A stretch of DNA of 64,000 nt from Notoacmeibacter sp. MSK16QG-6 (GCF_024158145.1 NZ_JAMYXM010000004.1:186001-250000), one strand, 5' to 3'; counted from the first letter of the stretch, positions 35,587 to 44,835 are shown. The notes: generated by a model not told the origin, from the sequence alone. Made by a program: numbers and translations.

Positions 35587-37898
35587 CTGCTGTCGCGCTC
35601 AAGCCGCACCGGGATCGATTTGCTGGCAGGGGTTTTCGATTTTTTATCGCCATGATCGAGCGCGATCAGGACGTTGCATTCGGGATAGTAGCCGGCAATC
35701 GTTCCACGCGGAATATCGTAAGCGGTGAGAGTCAGGCCGGCAAGGCGGCGATTGCCGCCATCGGGCGTGTCGTTGTCCGAGATCAGCGCCACGGTATCGC
35801 CTGTTTGCAGTCCCGCAGCCGCGATGTCCGCCTCGTTCATCAGCACAACGTCACGTGTGCCCTCGATGCCCCTGAAACGGTCCGAAAAACCATAGATCGT
35901 AGTATTGAACTGATCGTTGGAGCGGAGCGTGATCAGTATGTAGCGGCCTTCCTTCTCCTCAAAATTGCGCGAATGCAGACGGTCCGGCGTCGTGATGACC
36001 GCCTTGCCGCTTTCGGTCTCCCATATGCGCTCGCGGGCCGGGTTGCCGCGCCAGAACCCGCCTGGCTGAAAGAGCCGCCTGTTGTAGTCCTGAAAATCAT
36101 CGGGATAGCAGGCTTCGATCAGGTCGCGGACCAAACCATAATCGGCGGTCCATTCGTCCCATTTCACGTTCGGATTGTCGGGCAGCGTCGCCTTGGCAAG
36201 GCCGGCAACGATGGCGAGTTCGCTCTTGAGGTGATCGGATGCGGGCGTGCGTTTGCCGAGCGAGCCGTTAATGCCGGAGAAGCTGTCTTCCACTGAAACG
36301 GCCTGATTGCCCGTCGCCTGCCGGTCGATCTCGGCGCGACCGAGGCAGGGCAATATCCATGCGCTCTTGCCGGGGAAGAGATGGCTGCGGTTCAGCTTGG
36401 TCGAGATCATCACGGTAAGGTCGAGATCGCTCCATGCCTTTTCGACGCGGTCGCTTTCGGGCAACGCACGGCAAAGATTGCCACCGAGGCTGACGATGGC
36501 TTTCACGTCGCCATCCATCGCCGCCTGCAGCGCTTCGGTCACGACATAGCCTTCTTCCATCGGCGGTTCGAAATCGAACAGTTCGCGCAAACGGTCGTTC
36601 GGGATCAGGCTCGGCTTCTCTGAAATGCCGACCGTCCTCTGGCCCTGCACGTTGGAGTGGCCGCGCACGGGGCAGCAGCCCGCGCCCTCCTTACCGATAT
36701 TCCCACGCAGAAGAAGCAGGTTCACCAGCATGGCGATGTTGAGCGCGCCATGGCTGTGTTGCGTCAGTCCCATGCCGTAAACGCCGATCACGCGCTCAGA
36801 CGAAATATAGATGTGGCCCGCTTCGCGTAGATCGCTTTCCGAAAGTCCGGACGCCTTCTCGATGTCTTCCCAGTCGGCGGCGCGGGCAAAGGCGATGAAA
36901 TCGTCGAAGCCGGTGGTGTGCTCGTCGATGAAGGCCTGGTCGATGATCCGGCGGCCGCCACTCCTTTTTGCTTCGTCGTCCTTCTCAATCACATATTTGC
37001 AGAGACCGAGAATGGCCGCGACATCGCCGCCCGACTTAAGCTGATAGTAGCGGTCGGAGATCTTCGTTTCCGCGCCGGTTGCCATGTCGACGGGACTTTG
37101 CGGGTTGGTAAAAGAGACCAGCCCCTGTTCACGGATTGGATTGAAGGTGACGATCTTCGCGCCGCGCTTCTTTGCGGCGGTCAAGGGATGGAGGAAGCGT
37201 GGCGCATTTGTGCCGGGGTTCTGACCGAAGAAGAAAAATGCATCGGCCTTTTCCAGATCGTCCCAAATAACCGTGCCGACAGACGAGCCGATTACCTCCT
37301 TCAGGCCGACCGAAGTGGTCTCGTGGCACATGTTGGAGCTTTGCGGAAGATTGTTGTGGCCGTAGAGCCGAGCGTAAAGCCCGTACAGGAAGGATGCTTC
37401 CAGACCAGCATGGCCGGAGGCATAAAACACCGTCGATTTCGGATCGAGTACCTTGAGCCTGTCACCGATGGCGGTGAAAGCTTCCTCCCAGCTTGCGCGA
37501 ACATAGGTGTCACGCGAAGCGTCGTAACGTATTGGCTCGGTGAGCCGGCCTGTCATTTCCAGATTGTGATCGGTCCAGCCGCGCAGTTCGGTCACGGTAT
37601 GGGTTTCGAAGAATTCCGGCGTGCAGCGATCCTTCGTCAATTCCCAGATTGTCGCCTTCGCGCCATTCTCGCAGAATTCGAACGCATGATAATTTTCCGG
37701 CTTCGGCCAGGCGCACGAAACGCACATGGTGCCGCCTGGTTTGTTGAGTCGGCGTAGCGTATCGGCAACGCCGAATTCCGGATCGGCTTCTTCAGTGATT
37801 TCGGCGATACCGCGGATCGAGCCCCATCCACCTGCCGGGTCGCGACGGTCAGATTTTCTACCCGCTCCTGTGGTTCGCTCGGCTTTCTCGTTCGTCAT
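35583..37898 (-). CDS. FdhF/YdeP family molybdopterin oxidoreductase
   Basis: The 771-aa protein belongs to the bis-MGD molybdoenzymes. Near the start it has TMCVSCAWPKPE, the YdeP-type pattern, and FCENGAK. The likely molybdenum ligand is the Cys in SSNMCHETTSVGL, where formate dehydrogenases have Cys or Sec. The C-terminal dinucleotide-binding domain has ITLRSNDQFNTTIYGFSDR. The actual substrate of the YdeP branch is unknown, though annotation as formate dehydrogenase is common. I chose ATG 37898, preceded by GTGAGG. It is divergent from the TSUP gene. Confidence 0.9.
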   Translation of the reverse strand: MTNEKAERTTGAGRKSDRRDPAGGWGSIRGIAEITEEADPEFGVADTLRRLNKPGGTMCVSCAWPKPENYHAFEFCENGAKATIWELTKDRCTPEFFETHTVTELRGWTDHNLEMTGRLTEPIRYDASRDTYVRASWEEAFTAIGDRLKVLDPKSTVFYASGHAGLEASFLYGLYARLYGHNNLPQSSNMCHETTSVGLKEVIGSSVGTVIWDDLEKADAFFFFGQNPGTNAPRFLHPLTAAKKRGAKIVTFNPIREQGLVSFTNPQSPVDMATGAETKISDRYYQLKSGGDVAAILGLCKYVIEKDDEAKRSGGRRIIDQAFIDEHTTGFDDFIAFARAADWEDIEKASGLSESDLREAGHIYISSERVIGVYGMGLTQHSHGALNIAMLVNLLLLRGNIGKEGAGCCPVRGHSNVQGQRTVGISEKPSLIPNDRLRELFDFEPPMEEGYVVTEALQAAMDGDVKAIVSLGGNLCRALPESDRVEKAWSDLDLTVMISTKLNRSHLFPGKSAWILPCLGRAEIDRQATGNQAVSVEDSFSGINGSLGKRTPASDHLKSELAIVAGLAKATLPDNPNVKWDEWTADYGLVRDLIEACYPDDFQDYNRRLFQPGGFWRGNPARERIWETESGKAVITTPDRLHSRNFEEKEGRYILITLRSNDQFNTTIYGFSDRFRGIEGTRDVVLMNEADIAAAGLQTGDTVALISDNDTPDGGNRRLAGLTLTAYDIPRGTIAGYYPECNVLIALDHGDKKSKTPASKSIPVRLERDSS

Positions 37899-38051
37899 CG
37901 GCCTCACCCATTGGACTTTGTCCTGAAGAGTGGGGTAGACGAACATTCGGGCAAGGAAACTTTCCGAACCGTAATAAGCGATTTTTCTAGCAGCTCCGAT
38001 TCAGCGCCGGCCTTCGTCCGGTTGGGGGCTGCGCTTTCGAAATTTGATTTT

Positions 38052-38801
38052 ATGATTACGCCAGAACTTCTCGTCCTCCTGCTCGCCGCGCTGATTGTCG
38101 GTCTGGCAAAAGGCGGGATCGCAGCAGCAGGTACGCTCGCCGTGCCGCTCGTGGCCTTTTTTATGGATCCGCTATCCGCCGCCGCCCTTCTACTTCCGAT
38201 CTTCATCATTTCGGACGTTGTGGGAGTGTGGCTTTACCGACGCGAATGGGATGCATGGAATCTCAAAGTGCTCATTCCCGCCGGCTTCGTTGGCGTATTG
38301 ACCGGCACACTTATCGAACCGCATGTGCCGGAAGCGATTTTCACGCTGGCGACCGGCCTTATCGGTCTGGGATATTGCGGCTGGGCCTGGCTGGAATCGC
38401 GCTCGGACTCACGCAAAGTTTCTCAGCCGTCCCTTTTCTGGGGAGGGTTTTGGGGTGTGTTGGTGGGACTGGCATCTTTTGTCAGCCACTCGGCGGCGCC
38501 GCCCTATCAGGCGTACGTCCTGCCGCAAAATCTGCCAAAAATGGTTTTTGCCGGCACAACGACGATCGTGTTCGCCGCGATCAATCTGGCCAAGCTGCCG
38601 GCCTACCTGTCCCTCGGCCTGATGAAGGCCGATGATATGGGATTGGTCGCGCTGCTGTGCGTTGCAGCCATAATCGGCACGTTTGGAGGTCGGTTACTGT
38701 CGCAATGGCTGAGCGAACGGACCTACCTGAGGGTGATCCAGATCATCCTGTTCGTTCTGTCCATGCAACTGACGTGGAGCGGGGCCGCCGCGCTTTTCTG
38801 A
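38052..38801 (+). CDS. TSUP family (TauE/SafE) membrane transporter
   Basis: The 249-aa protein has about eight hydrophobic segments with the TSUP repeats LIVGLAKGGIAAAGTLAVPL and FAGTTTIVFAAINLAKLPAYL split across two halves. Members export sulfite, sulfoacetate or similar anions; the substrate here cannot be read from sequence. I start at ATG 38052, where the first helix begins. It is divergent from the FdhF/YdeP-like gene, with a gap of about 150 bp. Confidence 0.88.
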   Translation: MITPELLVLLLAALIVGLAKGGIAAAGTLAVPLVAFFMDPLSAAALLLPIFIISDVVGVWLYRREWDAWNLKVLIPAGFVGVLTGTLIEPHVPEAIFTLATGLIGLGYCGWAWLESRSDSRKVSQPSLFWGGFWGVLVGLASFVSHSAAPPYQAYVLPQNLPKMVFAGTTTIVFAAINLAKLPAYLSLGLMKADDMGLVALLCVAAIIGTFGGRLLSQWLSERTYLRVIQIILFVLSMQLTWSGAAALF

Positions 38802-38894
38802 TAGCGTTTCGACCAAGGCAACAGACCTTGTCGGCCGAGCGCCTCGTGTGGCGATCAGCGTGTGCGCAGCAGAAATCAGAAGGATGAAACCCGC

Positions 38895-39170
38895 CTAATG
38901 GCGGTATTGCTGTATTCGCGTTGTGCGCAGACCCGCCAAGCCGTATTCGTCGATCGAAGCCTGCCAGGACAGATACTCTTCCATCGAGAGGTGATAGCGG
39001 TGGCAGGCTTCCTCAAGCGAAAGCAACCCGCCTCGAACGGCGGCTACGACTTCAGCTTTTCGACGGATGACCCAGCGCCTTGTATTGGTGGGCGGAAGGT
39101 CGGCAATTGTCAAAGGGCTGCCATCGGGGCCGATGACATATTTCACACGTGGGCGAGCCAATTCGGTCAT
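38895..39170 (-). CDS. sciP: CtrA inhibitor SciP (DUF1153)
   Basis: SciP is a small helix-turn-helix protein that binds CtrA and blocks CtrA-activated transcription in alphaproteobacteria. The 91-aa protein has the nearly invariant family sequence: VKYVIGPDGSPLTIADLPP, RRWVIRRKAEVVAAVRGGLL, SLEEACHRY and LAGLRTTRIQQYRH. It is a single gene, divergent from mnmA. The upstream region holds a TTAA-N7-CTAAC sequence that resembles a CtrA box, in line with known CtrA control of sciP in Caulobacter. Confidence 0.95.
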   Translation of the reverse strand: MTELARPRVKYVIGPDGSPLTIADLPPTNTRRWVIRRKAEVVAAVRGGLLSLEEACHRYHLSMEEYLSWQASIDEYGLAGLRTTRIQQYRH

Positions 39171-39221
39171 TGTACACTCTACACAAATTCAAGACCAATC
39201 CAGTGGAGAATAGGCGGTGGC

Positions 39222-39237
39222 TCTTAAGAACCGCCTA
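39222..39237 (-). promoter_or_regulatory. CtrA-box-like site and inverted repeat upstream of sciP
   Basis: The sequence TTAAGAACCGCCTAAC fits the CtrA consensus TTAA-N7-TTAAC with one change. It lies about 52 bp before the sciP start codon. It overlaps an 8-bp perfect inverted repeat (TAGGCGGT at 39209-39216 and ACCGCCTA at 39228-39235). Control of sciP by CtrA is known in Caulobacter; the link here is inferred. The site could also act on mnmA. Confidence 0.4.
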
Positions 39238-39405
39238 ACCGGCCGATAAGCCTTTCTTTAGACTGGTAAACCGTAGAACTGTATTTTGGTAAGGATTGGC
39301 AGCGTGCAGGTGTGCCGGCGCGGGACGGCATTGGCGTTCTCGGTCGACTTGGCCTATATCGCCGTCAAACGATTGCCGATGGTGACAATGTTGGACGCCG
39401 CCACG

Positions 39406-40590
39406 ATGAACAGCCTTGATCTGCCAAAGCCGCCAGAGGAGACACGCGTCGTCGTCGCCATGAGCGGCGGCGTCGATTCATCCGTGGTGGCCGGTCTTCT
39501 GGCATCCGAGGGCTATGACGTGATCGGCATCACGCTCCAGCTCTACGATCATGGCGAGGCGACCAAGCGCGCCGGCTCGTGCTGCGCCGGCCAGGACATC
39601 GACGATGCCCGGCGCGTGGCTGAGCATCTGGGCATTCCATACTATGTTCTGGATTATGAGCGCCGCTTTCAGGAAGCCGTGATCGACACTTTTGCTCACA
39701 GTTACGTATCTGGTGAAACGCCGGTGCCTTGCATTGCGTGCAACCAGACGGTCAAATTCGCCGACCTTCTTGCCACCGCAAAGGACCTCGGCGCCGATGC
39801 GCTGGCGACGGGGCATTATATTTCCAGCCGCCAGGCCGGCAAGCACCGGGCGCTGTACCGCCCGGTCGACGATAGCCGTGACCAGAGCTATTTTCTTTTC
39901 GCCACCACGCAGGAGCAGGTCGACTATCTGCGGTTTCCGCTTGGCGACCTACCGAAGTCCCGCGTGCGTGAAATGGCCGATGAGATGGGACTTGCCATCG
40001 CGGCCAAGCCCGACAGCCAGGACATCTGTTTCGTGCCGCAGGGCCGATATTCCGACATCATCGCCAAATTGCGTCCCGATGCCGCCGAGCCCGGTGAGAT
40101 CGTGCACCTCGATGGACGTGTGCTCGGCCGCCATGAGGGAATCATAAATTACACCGTCGGCCAGCGTCGCGGTATCGGTGTTGCAACTGGCGAGCCGCTT
40201 TACGTCGTCGCGGTCGACGCCGAACGGGCGCGGCTGATTGTCGGCCCCGGCGATGCGCTGGAAACACGGCGTGTTTATCTGCGCGATATCAACTGGCTAG
40301 GCGATGCGCCGATCACGGAGATGGCGGGCTCCAAAGGCATGGAAGTCGTCGCGCGCATCCGTTCGTCGCGGCCGCCGAAGCCGGCGCGCCTTTTCGCAGA
40401 CGATAACGGTGTCTATGTCGATCTACACGGCGAGGCGGGTGTCGCGCCGGGGCAGGCCTGTGTTCTCTATGAAGACGGTGGCCCGCGCGCTCGCGTGCTG
40501 GGCGGCGGGTTCATCCTGCGCGGCGAACGCAGCGCCGATGCGGAGGCTGCACTGACGCGGCTGTCTAACGGAACGGTCGCAGCGGAGTAG
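39406..40590 (+). CDS. mnmA: tRNA-specific 2-thiouridylase MnmA
   Basis: MnmA thiolates U34 of tRNA-Lys, -Glu and -Gln. The 394-aa protein has the PP-loop [18 protein letters not shown], the Cys pair expected for persulfide chemistry in [11 protein letters not shown] and [10 protein letters not shown], plus TGHYISS and [15 protein letters not shown] chose ATG 39406 (MNSLDLP), the common start in relatives. An ATG at 39379 and more upstream frame are also open; no clear Shine-Dalgarno decides. It is divergent from sciP. Confidence 0.95.
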   Translation: MNSLDLPKPPEETRVVVAMSGGVDSSVVAGLLASEGYDVIGITLQLYDHGEATKRAGSCCAGQDIDDARRVAEHLGIPYYVLDYERRFQEAVIDTFAHSYVSGETPVPCIACNQTVKFADLLATAKDLGADALATGHYISSRQAGKHRALYRPVDDSRDQSYFLFATTQEQVDYLRFPLGDLPKSRVREMADEMGLAIAAKPDSQDICFVPQGRYSDIIAKLRPDAAEPGEIVHLDGRVLGRHEGIINYTVGQRRGIGVATGEPLYVVAVDAERARLIVGPGDALETRRVYLRDINWLGDAPITEMAGSKGMEVVARIRSSRPPKPARLFADDNGVYVDLHGEAGVAPGQACVLYEDGGPRARVLGGGFILRGERSADAEAALTRLSNGTVAAE

Positions 40591-40628
40591 GTTGCCGGGC
40601 CTTACCGGCCGCAGACGGTGCTTACCTA

Positions 40629-41594
40629 TCACCTATCCGTACGGTCGTGACGCACGGTGCCGGCCGTCAAAATCTTCAGCACATCGATTGCTTCGTTGCC
40701 ATCGGCGCGCGGTGCGTTGCGTGTGCGGATGCAGTCGATGAAATGTTCCAGTTCGCGGGTGAGTGGCATGCCGGCCTCTATCGGAAGAAATTCAGGCTCC
40801 TCCTGCGTTGCCGCCCAGGCGCCATTGTCTTGCCAGAGCGTATGCCGATAAAGCGCGAGCTTGCGGTGCTGCGGTTCGACGTCGTCGAAGACCGCCATCG
40901 CTTTCGTGCCGACCACCGAGAGCCGACGCTCGCGATAGGGGTTCAGGCGCGATGCGAAGAGATGGCCCTTCAGACGGTCGGAAAAGCGCATATGCAGATG
41001 GGCGAAGTCCGAAAGGTGATCGAGCATGGCCGCGCCCTCGCCATGCACGTCGACCGGCGCCTTACCCGTCAGCGCCAGGATCATGGACAGATCATGCGGA
41101 GCAAGATCCCAGAGGGCATCGTTTTCGGTATGGAATTTACCCAACCCGACGCGATGGGAATGGATATAGCGCAGTTCGCCGAGCACACCGTCGTCGACCA
41201 GTTTCTTCAGACCTTCGAAAGCCGGATGAAAGCGCAGAACATGGCCGACCATAAAGATGCGCTTGGCGTCACTTGCCAGAGCGACCGTCGCTTCGGCATC
41301 GCTGACCGATAGCGCGATCGGCTTTTCCACCAGGACATCCTTACCGGTGCGGATTGCGGCCGTGGCGGTCTGTGCATGAAACTGCGGAGGCAGAGCCAGG
41401 ACGAGCGCGTCCAGTTCATCGGACTCGACGGCCTGCTGCGGTGTCAGGCCCGGAACGTCATATTCGCTACCGAAGCCCTCCGCGCGCGGTCCATTAATGT
41501 CGGCGACCGCGGCAAGATAGCCGAGGGAGGCGAGGGTGCGGATGTGATTGCTGCCCCAATAGCCGCAGCCGATGACGCCTATGCGTGGATTCAT
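40629..41594 (-). CDS. Gfo/Idh/MocA family oxidoreductase
   Basis: The 321-aa protein has an N-terminal Rossmann fold (IGVIGCGYWGSNHIRTLASL), the catalytic EKP motif (VLVEKPIALS, near residue 93) and a C-terminal alpha/beta domain with APHDLSMILAL. The pattern WGSNHIR and the HDLSM segment recall enzymes such as WlbA, which oxidise the 3-hydroxyl of nucleotide sugars, but the substrate is not certain. It stands alone, convergent with mnmA. A perfect 17-base inverted repeat lies 42 bp before its start. Confidence 0.88.
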   Translation of the reverse strand: MNPRIGVIGCGYWGSNHIRTLASLGYLAAVADINGPRAEGFGSEYDVPGLTPQQAVESDELDALVLALPPQFHAQTATAAIRTGKDVLVEKPIALSVSDAEATVALASDAKRIFMVGHVLRFHPAFEGLKKLVDDGVLGELRYIHSHRVGLGKFHTENDALWDLAPHDLSMILALTGKAPVDVHGEGAAMLDHLSDFAHLHMRFSDRLKGHLFASRLNPYRERRLSVVGTKAMAVFDDVEPQHRKLALYRHTLWQDNGAWAATQEEPEFLPIEAGMPLTRELEHFIDCIRTRNAPRADGNEAIDVLKILTAGTVRHDRTDR

Positions 41595-41957
41595 ACCGAA
41601 AGAAGATCCTCAAAATACGGGCCGGTTCTATTCGCTGCCCCATATTGGGGCAAGCGGCTGCCGCGTTTTGTCACCGATTGCGTTAATCGCGCTAAATAAC
41701 TGAATGTCTTGGTTTTTGAATGAGATAAAGATTATTTGGTCACGGCATTTGACGCTCTGCCATAGGATGTGACCAGAGCATTCGATTATATTAGCAACGC
41801 CTATCTGCAACCGCGCCGTGAGCAGCGCCTGCAGGTGCGTACGATCTTTCGTCTGATCGGACTCCAGGTGCTTGACACTCGATGGGAGGCGCTTCTATAT
41901 CCGCCGCACTTTGCGGCGCTGCGGTATGACCGACCGTGCAATTTTTCTGGCGCCCGG
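41595..41957. other. Intergenic region with inverted repeat and tRNA promoter
   Basis: This 363-bp stretch has no gene I can support. It holds a perfect inverted repeat TGCCCCA-TAT-TGGGGCA (41636-41652), an operator candidate for the Gfo/Idh gene, and the tRNA-Met promoter. A small hairpin CGCCGC-ACTTT-GCGGCG (41902-41918) lies between promoter and tRNA. Confidence 0.6.
41872..41901 (+). promoter_or_regulatory. Sigma-70 type promoter of tRNA-Met
   Basis: A perfect -35 element TTGACA (41872-41877) is followed after 18 bases by TATATC (41896-41901). The tRNA starts 56 bases further on. Spacing and position suit a strong stable-RNA promoter. Confidence 0.6.
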
Positions 41958-42034
41958 GGCGGAGTAGCTCAGTCGGTTAGAGCAGAGGAATCATAATCCT
42001 TGTGTCGGGGGTTCGAGTCCCTCCTCCGCTACCA
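41958..42034 (+). tRNA. tRNA-Met (anticodon CAU), elongator type
   Basis: The 77-base sequence folds as a cloverleaf: acceptor GGCGGAG with CTCCGCT (one G-T pair at the first position), D-arm GCTC...GAGC, anticodon stem GAGGA/TCCTT around loop ATCATAA, and T-arm GGGGGTTCGAGTCCCTC. The 3' CCA is encoded. It resembles alphaproteobacterial elongator tRNA-Met rather than initiator tRNA (first pair is not mismatched) or the tRNA-Ile2 read by lysidine. Confidence 0.95.
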
Positions 42035-42098
42035 TCTCGTGACTCTCCGACGGCTCGCATTAGTTTGGCAGCAGTTTGTGCCGAGCCCTGCTAACGGG

Positions 42099-42551
42099 TC
42101 AGATGGGGTCCGAGTACCAGAACTCGCAAAGGAACGGCAGCGCCTTCGATACTTCGCTACGCAGGCAGCGGTCGAGAAACGCCGGCTCGGCCATATCGGC
42201 AAATTCCGGATGTGCGGCCAACGCCTCGGGCTTCACGTTGCGAAATGACATAGACCAGTCAGCAAATTTGCGGCTGTCCAATGGCCCCTGTTCCAGAACC
42301 ACTTTTGTATGGTGCCGGGGATCGGCGAAAATGCGCGCTCGCAACCGCTCGATCTCGTCCGGTTCGCCTTCCAGAAGCTGCATGAAGCTTCCGCGGCGGT
42401 TGTCCCGTCCCTGAACAAAAAGCAAAGCGCCCGTAATATCATGGGCTGCGTTGTAGCTTCGGCTGTGCGTCAGAATTTCCGCCAGCCCGTCGTCGTCCAG
42501 ACCCTCTTCCGCCTGGCTCACATAGATCAGATATCCAAGTGCCACAGTCAT
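42099..42551 (-). CDS. BLUF domain blue-light sensor protein
   Basis: The protein of about 150 aa is a stand-alone BLUF domain that binds FAD and senses blue light. The functional residues are present at normal relative spacing: Tyr10 (LIYVS), Asn34 (HSRSYNAAHDITGALL), Gln58 (FMQLLEGE) and Trp99 (ADWSMSF). A 6-residue loop (around RDNRRG) is added between Asn34 and Gln58 compared with AppA. A GAGGAG lies directly before ATG 42551 and 6 bases before GTG 42545, so the true start may be the GTG. No output domain is fused and no clear partner gene is adjacent. Confidence 0.9.
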   Translation of the reverse strand: MTVALGYLIYVSQAEEGLDDDGLAEILTHSRSYNAAHDITGALLFVQGRDNRRGSFMQLLEGEPDEIERLRARIFADPRHHTKVVLEQGPLDSRKFADWSMSFRNVKPEALAAHPEFADMAEPAFLDRCLRSEVSKALPFLCEFWYSDPI

Positions 42552-42615
42552 CTCCTCTGCCCTTGTAATCCCGCGATACCCCGCAAGCGGTATGCGGTCA
42601 ATTCGCGTTATTTTC

Positions 42616-42662
42616 ACATTATGAAATTGAATTTTATTATTTCCAAGTTAATTGACATTATG
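42616..42662. promoter_or_regulatory. Repeat-rich control region before the IclR gene
   Basis: This AT-rich segment contains a direct repeat ACATTATG (42616-42623 and 42655-42662) and an inverted repeat GAAAT-N11-ATTTC (42623-42643). IclR proteins often bind AT-rich palindromes before their own operons. A TTGACA at 42652 has no well-placed -10. This is a weak call. Confidence 0.3.
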
Positions 42663-42701
42663 CCGATATAGTCTCAGTTTTCGTGTCGAGGAGAGCGCCT
42701 G

Positions 42702-43553
42702 ATGAACGATAAAAATCAGACAGTAGCGGGGGGCACCGCAGGTCATGCGATGATGGTCGGGTCTCCCTGGTCTGATGGGCAGGAGGAGCGCGGCCGGACA
42801 ATTCAGTCTGTCGAGCGGGCGCTTAGCCTGATCGAGATCATGGCTGCTGCGAACGAGCCGCTTGCGCTCAACGAGATCGCAGCGCGCGCACAGTTGAATG
42901 TGTCGACCTGCCACCATCTGATCGCTACGCTCGTCGGTCGCGGCTATGTACTGCACGCAGGTCGCAACCGGGGCTACATGCTGTCATCGCGGTTGAACGA
43001 ATTGGTCGATATGAAATCGCAGGAGATCGACCTGTCCGATTTCGTCCGGCCCAAGCTGACAGCCCTTTCCGAGCAGCTGACGGAAAGCGTGCAACTCGCC
43101 GTTCTGCGCGGCACCAATCTGGTCACCCAGATGCGCATCGGTCAAAGCCAGTCCGTGCGCGAGGCGGACGAGCTGAAGAAAATGACTGCGCTACATGCGA
43201 CAGCTACGGGCAAGGCGATCCTTGCCTGGCTGCCTGAGGCCGAGATGGTCCGTGTCATCTCTGAAAACGGCATGCCCGCCTATACGGATCGCACCATCAC
43301 GTCGCTTTCGGGTCTGATGGAGGAACTCCGGCACGTTCGCCGCAACGGCTTTGCGATCGACGACCAGGAGATCGAAGAGGGCGTTGTCTGTTGCGGTTCG
43401 GCGCTTCGTGACGAGAAGGGCGCGGTCATTGCGTCGATCTCCGTCACATTCGCGTCGCGGAGAAATACCGAGGCCTACAGAACACACGTCATCCGGCAGG
43501 TCGTGCAATGCGCGCGGTCCCTGTCGGACCAATTGAAGGTGAGCCGGTCTTAA
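42702..43553 (+). CDS. IclR family transcriptional regulator
   Basis: The 283-aa protein has an N-terminal winged helix (QSVERALSLIEIMAAANEPLALNEIA in parts, LNVSTCHHLIATLVGRGYV) and the C-terminal IclR effector domain (ALHATATGKAILAWLPE, GFAIDDQEIEEGVVCCGSALRDE). It lies 33 bp before the alcohol dehydrogenase gene on the same strand and is the only regulator in the catabolic cluster, so it is the likely controller. Its effector is unknown. Confidence 0.93.
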   Translation: MNDKNQTVAGGTAGHAMMVGSPWSDGQEERGRTIQSVERALSLIEIMAAANEPLALNEIAARAQLNVSTCHHLIATLVGRGYVLHAGRNRGYMLSSRLNELVDMKSQEIDLSDFVRPKLTALSEQLTESVQLAVLRGTNLVTQMRIGQSQSVREADELKKMTALHATATGKAILAWLPEAEMVRVISENGMPAYTDRTITSLSGLMEELRHVRRNGFAIDDQEIEEGVVCCGSALRDEKGAVIASISVTFASRRNTEAYRTHVIRQVVQCARSLSDQLKVSRS

Positions 43554-43586
43554 CGGTCACCGCATATTCAGGAGGAGTTGAAAATC

Positions 43587-44750
43587 ATGGCCATGAGCAA
43601 AGAGGTCAAGACACATCCGGATTATCCGGTGCCGGAGACGATGAAAGCCTGGGTGCTGGGTGATCCTGGCGAACTGACCTATGTCGACAAGCCGGTGCCG
43701 GTGCCGAAGAAGGCTGAAGTGCTCGTCCGCATCGATGCCGTGGCGATCTGCGCGACCGATCTTGAGATCATCCATCACGGTCCGCCGGCGATGATCGAAG
43801 GCGGTGAGCCGTTCAACAAGAACTTCACCCCTGGACACGAATATATGGGCACCGTGGTCGCGCTCGGACCGGGCGTCGATGAATACGAGATCGGCGAGCG
43901 CGTAACGGTCGAGATTCACGCCGGCTGCGGCCAGTGCAAGCGCTGCCGCCAAGGCATGTACACGTCGTGTCACAATTACGGAAAGAATTACGGCGACGTC
44001 GACAAGGGCCATCGCGCAAACGGTTTCACCACCGATGGCGGCTTCGGCGAATATCAGGTCAATAACATCAACACGCTGGTGCATGTCGACGACAGCATGA
44101 GCGATGAAGAAGCGACGCTGGTTGTCACCGCCGGTACGGCAATGTACGGCCTGACGGAACTGGGCGGGCTGGTTGCCGGAGAAAGCGTCGTGGTGACCGG
44201 GCCGGGTCCGATCGGACTGATGGGCGCGGCAGTCGCCAAGGCGCTTGGCGCTCAGCCGGTCATCCTCACCGGTACCCGTGACAACCGTCTTGAGATCGGC
44301 CGCAAGCTAGGCGCCGATCACGTGATCAATGTTCGCAACGAAGACGCTGTCGAGAAGGTTCGCGAATATACCGGCGGCAAAGGCGCAGACTATGTGGTCG
44401 AGTGCTCTGGCGCGCCGAATTCTATGAACGAAGCTGCTTTGATGCTCAATCGTGGCGGCAAGATCTGCCTGGCTGCCTTCCCTGGCACATCGCCAGAGAT
44501 CGACGTGGCCTATCTGGTTCGCAACAACATCTACGTCTACGGCATCCGTGGCGAAGGCAAGACCGCGACCCACCGGGCCGAAGCCTTCATGCGGCAGAAG
44601 CGCTTCGATGCCGGGCTGATCCACACGCACACCTTCGATATGGCTGATCTGCCCGAAGCGCTGCGCTACGCCAAGGATCGCGTTGAGGACGCCATCAAGG
44701 TCGTCGTGCGCAACAAGCATGCCGCGCAGCAACGCGCTGCGGCTGAGTAG
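43587..44750 (+). CDS. Zinc-dependent alcohol dehydrogenase
   Basis: The 387-aa medium-chain dehydrogenase has catalytic zinc residues in AICATDLE and TPGHEYMGTVV, a structural zinc lobe CGQCKRCRQGMYTSC, and a Rossmann fold with VVVTGPGPIGLMGAAVAKA. This resembles polyol and threonine dehydrogenases (sorbitol type). It should oxidise an alcohol, perhaps the first step of the cluster's pathway. ATG 43587 follows AGGAGGAG; a TTG at 43578 is also possible. A strong hairpin follows the gene. Confidence 0.93.
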   Translation: MAMSKEVKTHPDYPVPETMKAWVLGDPGELTYVDKPVPVPKKAEVLVRIDAVAICATDLEIIHHGPPAMIEGGEPFNKNFTPGHEYMGTVVALGPGVDEYEIGERVTVEIHAGCGQCKRCRQGMYTSCHNYGKNYGDVDKGHRANGFTTDGGFGEYQVNNINTLVHVDDSMSDEEATLVVTAGTAMYGLTELGGLVAGESVVVTGPGPIGLMGAAVAKALGAQPVILTGTRDNRLEIGRKLGADHVINVRNEDAVEKVREYTGGKGADYVVECSGAPNSMNEAALMLNRGGKICLAAFPGTSPEIDVAYLVRNNIYVYGIRGEGKTATHRAEAFMRQKRFDAGLIHTHTFDMADLPEALRYAKDRVEDAIKVVVRNKHAAQQRAAAE

Positions 44751-44761
44751 TCCTGCCGACA

Positions 44762-44791
44762 TGCCGCGGCCGCCGACAGGCAGCCGCGGCA
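44762..44791 (+). terminator. Intercistronic hairpin after the alcohol dehydrogenase gene
   Basis: A perfect 9-bp stem TGCCGCGGC/GCCGCGGCA with a 12-base loop, followed by only GTTTACC. The lack of a T-run suggests a partial terminator or RNA-stabilising hairpin rather than a strict terminator. Confidence 0.45.
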
Positions 44792-44835
44792 GTTTACCCA
44801 ACTGAAATTTGCCATCCGGTGAACAGGAGCCGTCA

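Noticed and set aside
41769-41996. 75-codon open frame running into the tRNA gene
   Set aside because: It ends inside tRNA-Met and spans the tRNA promoter; no recognisable protein features.
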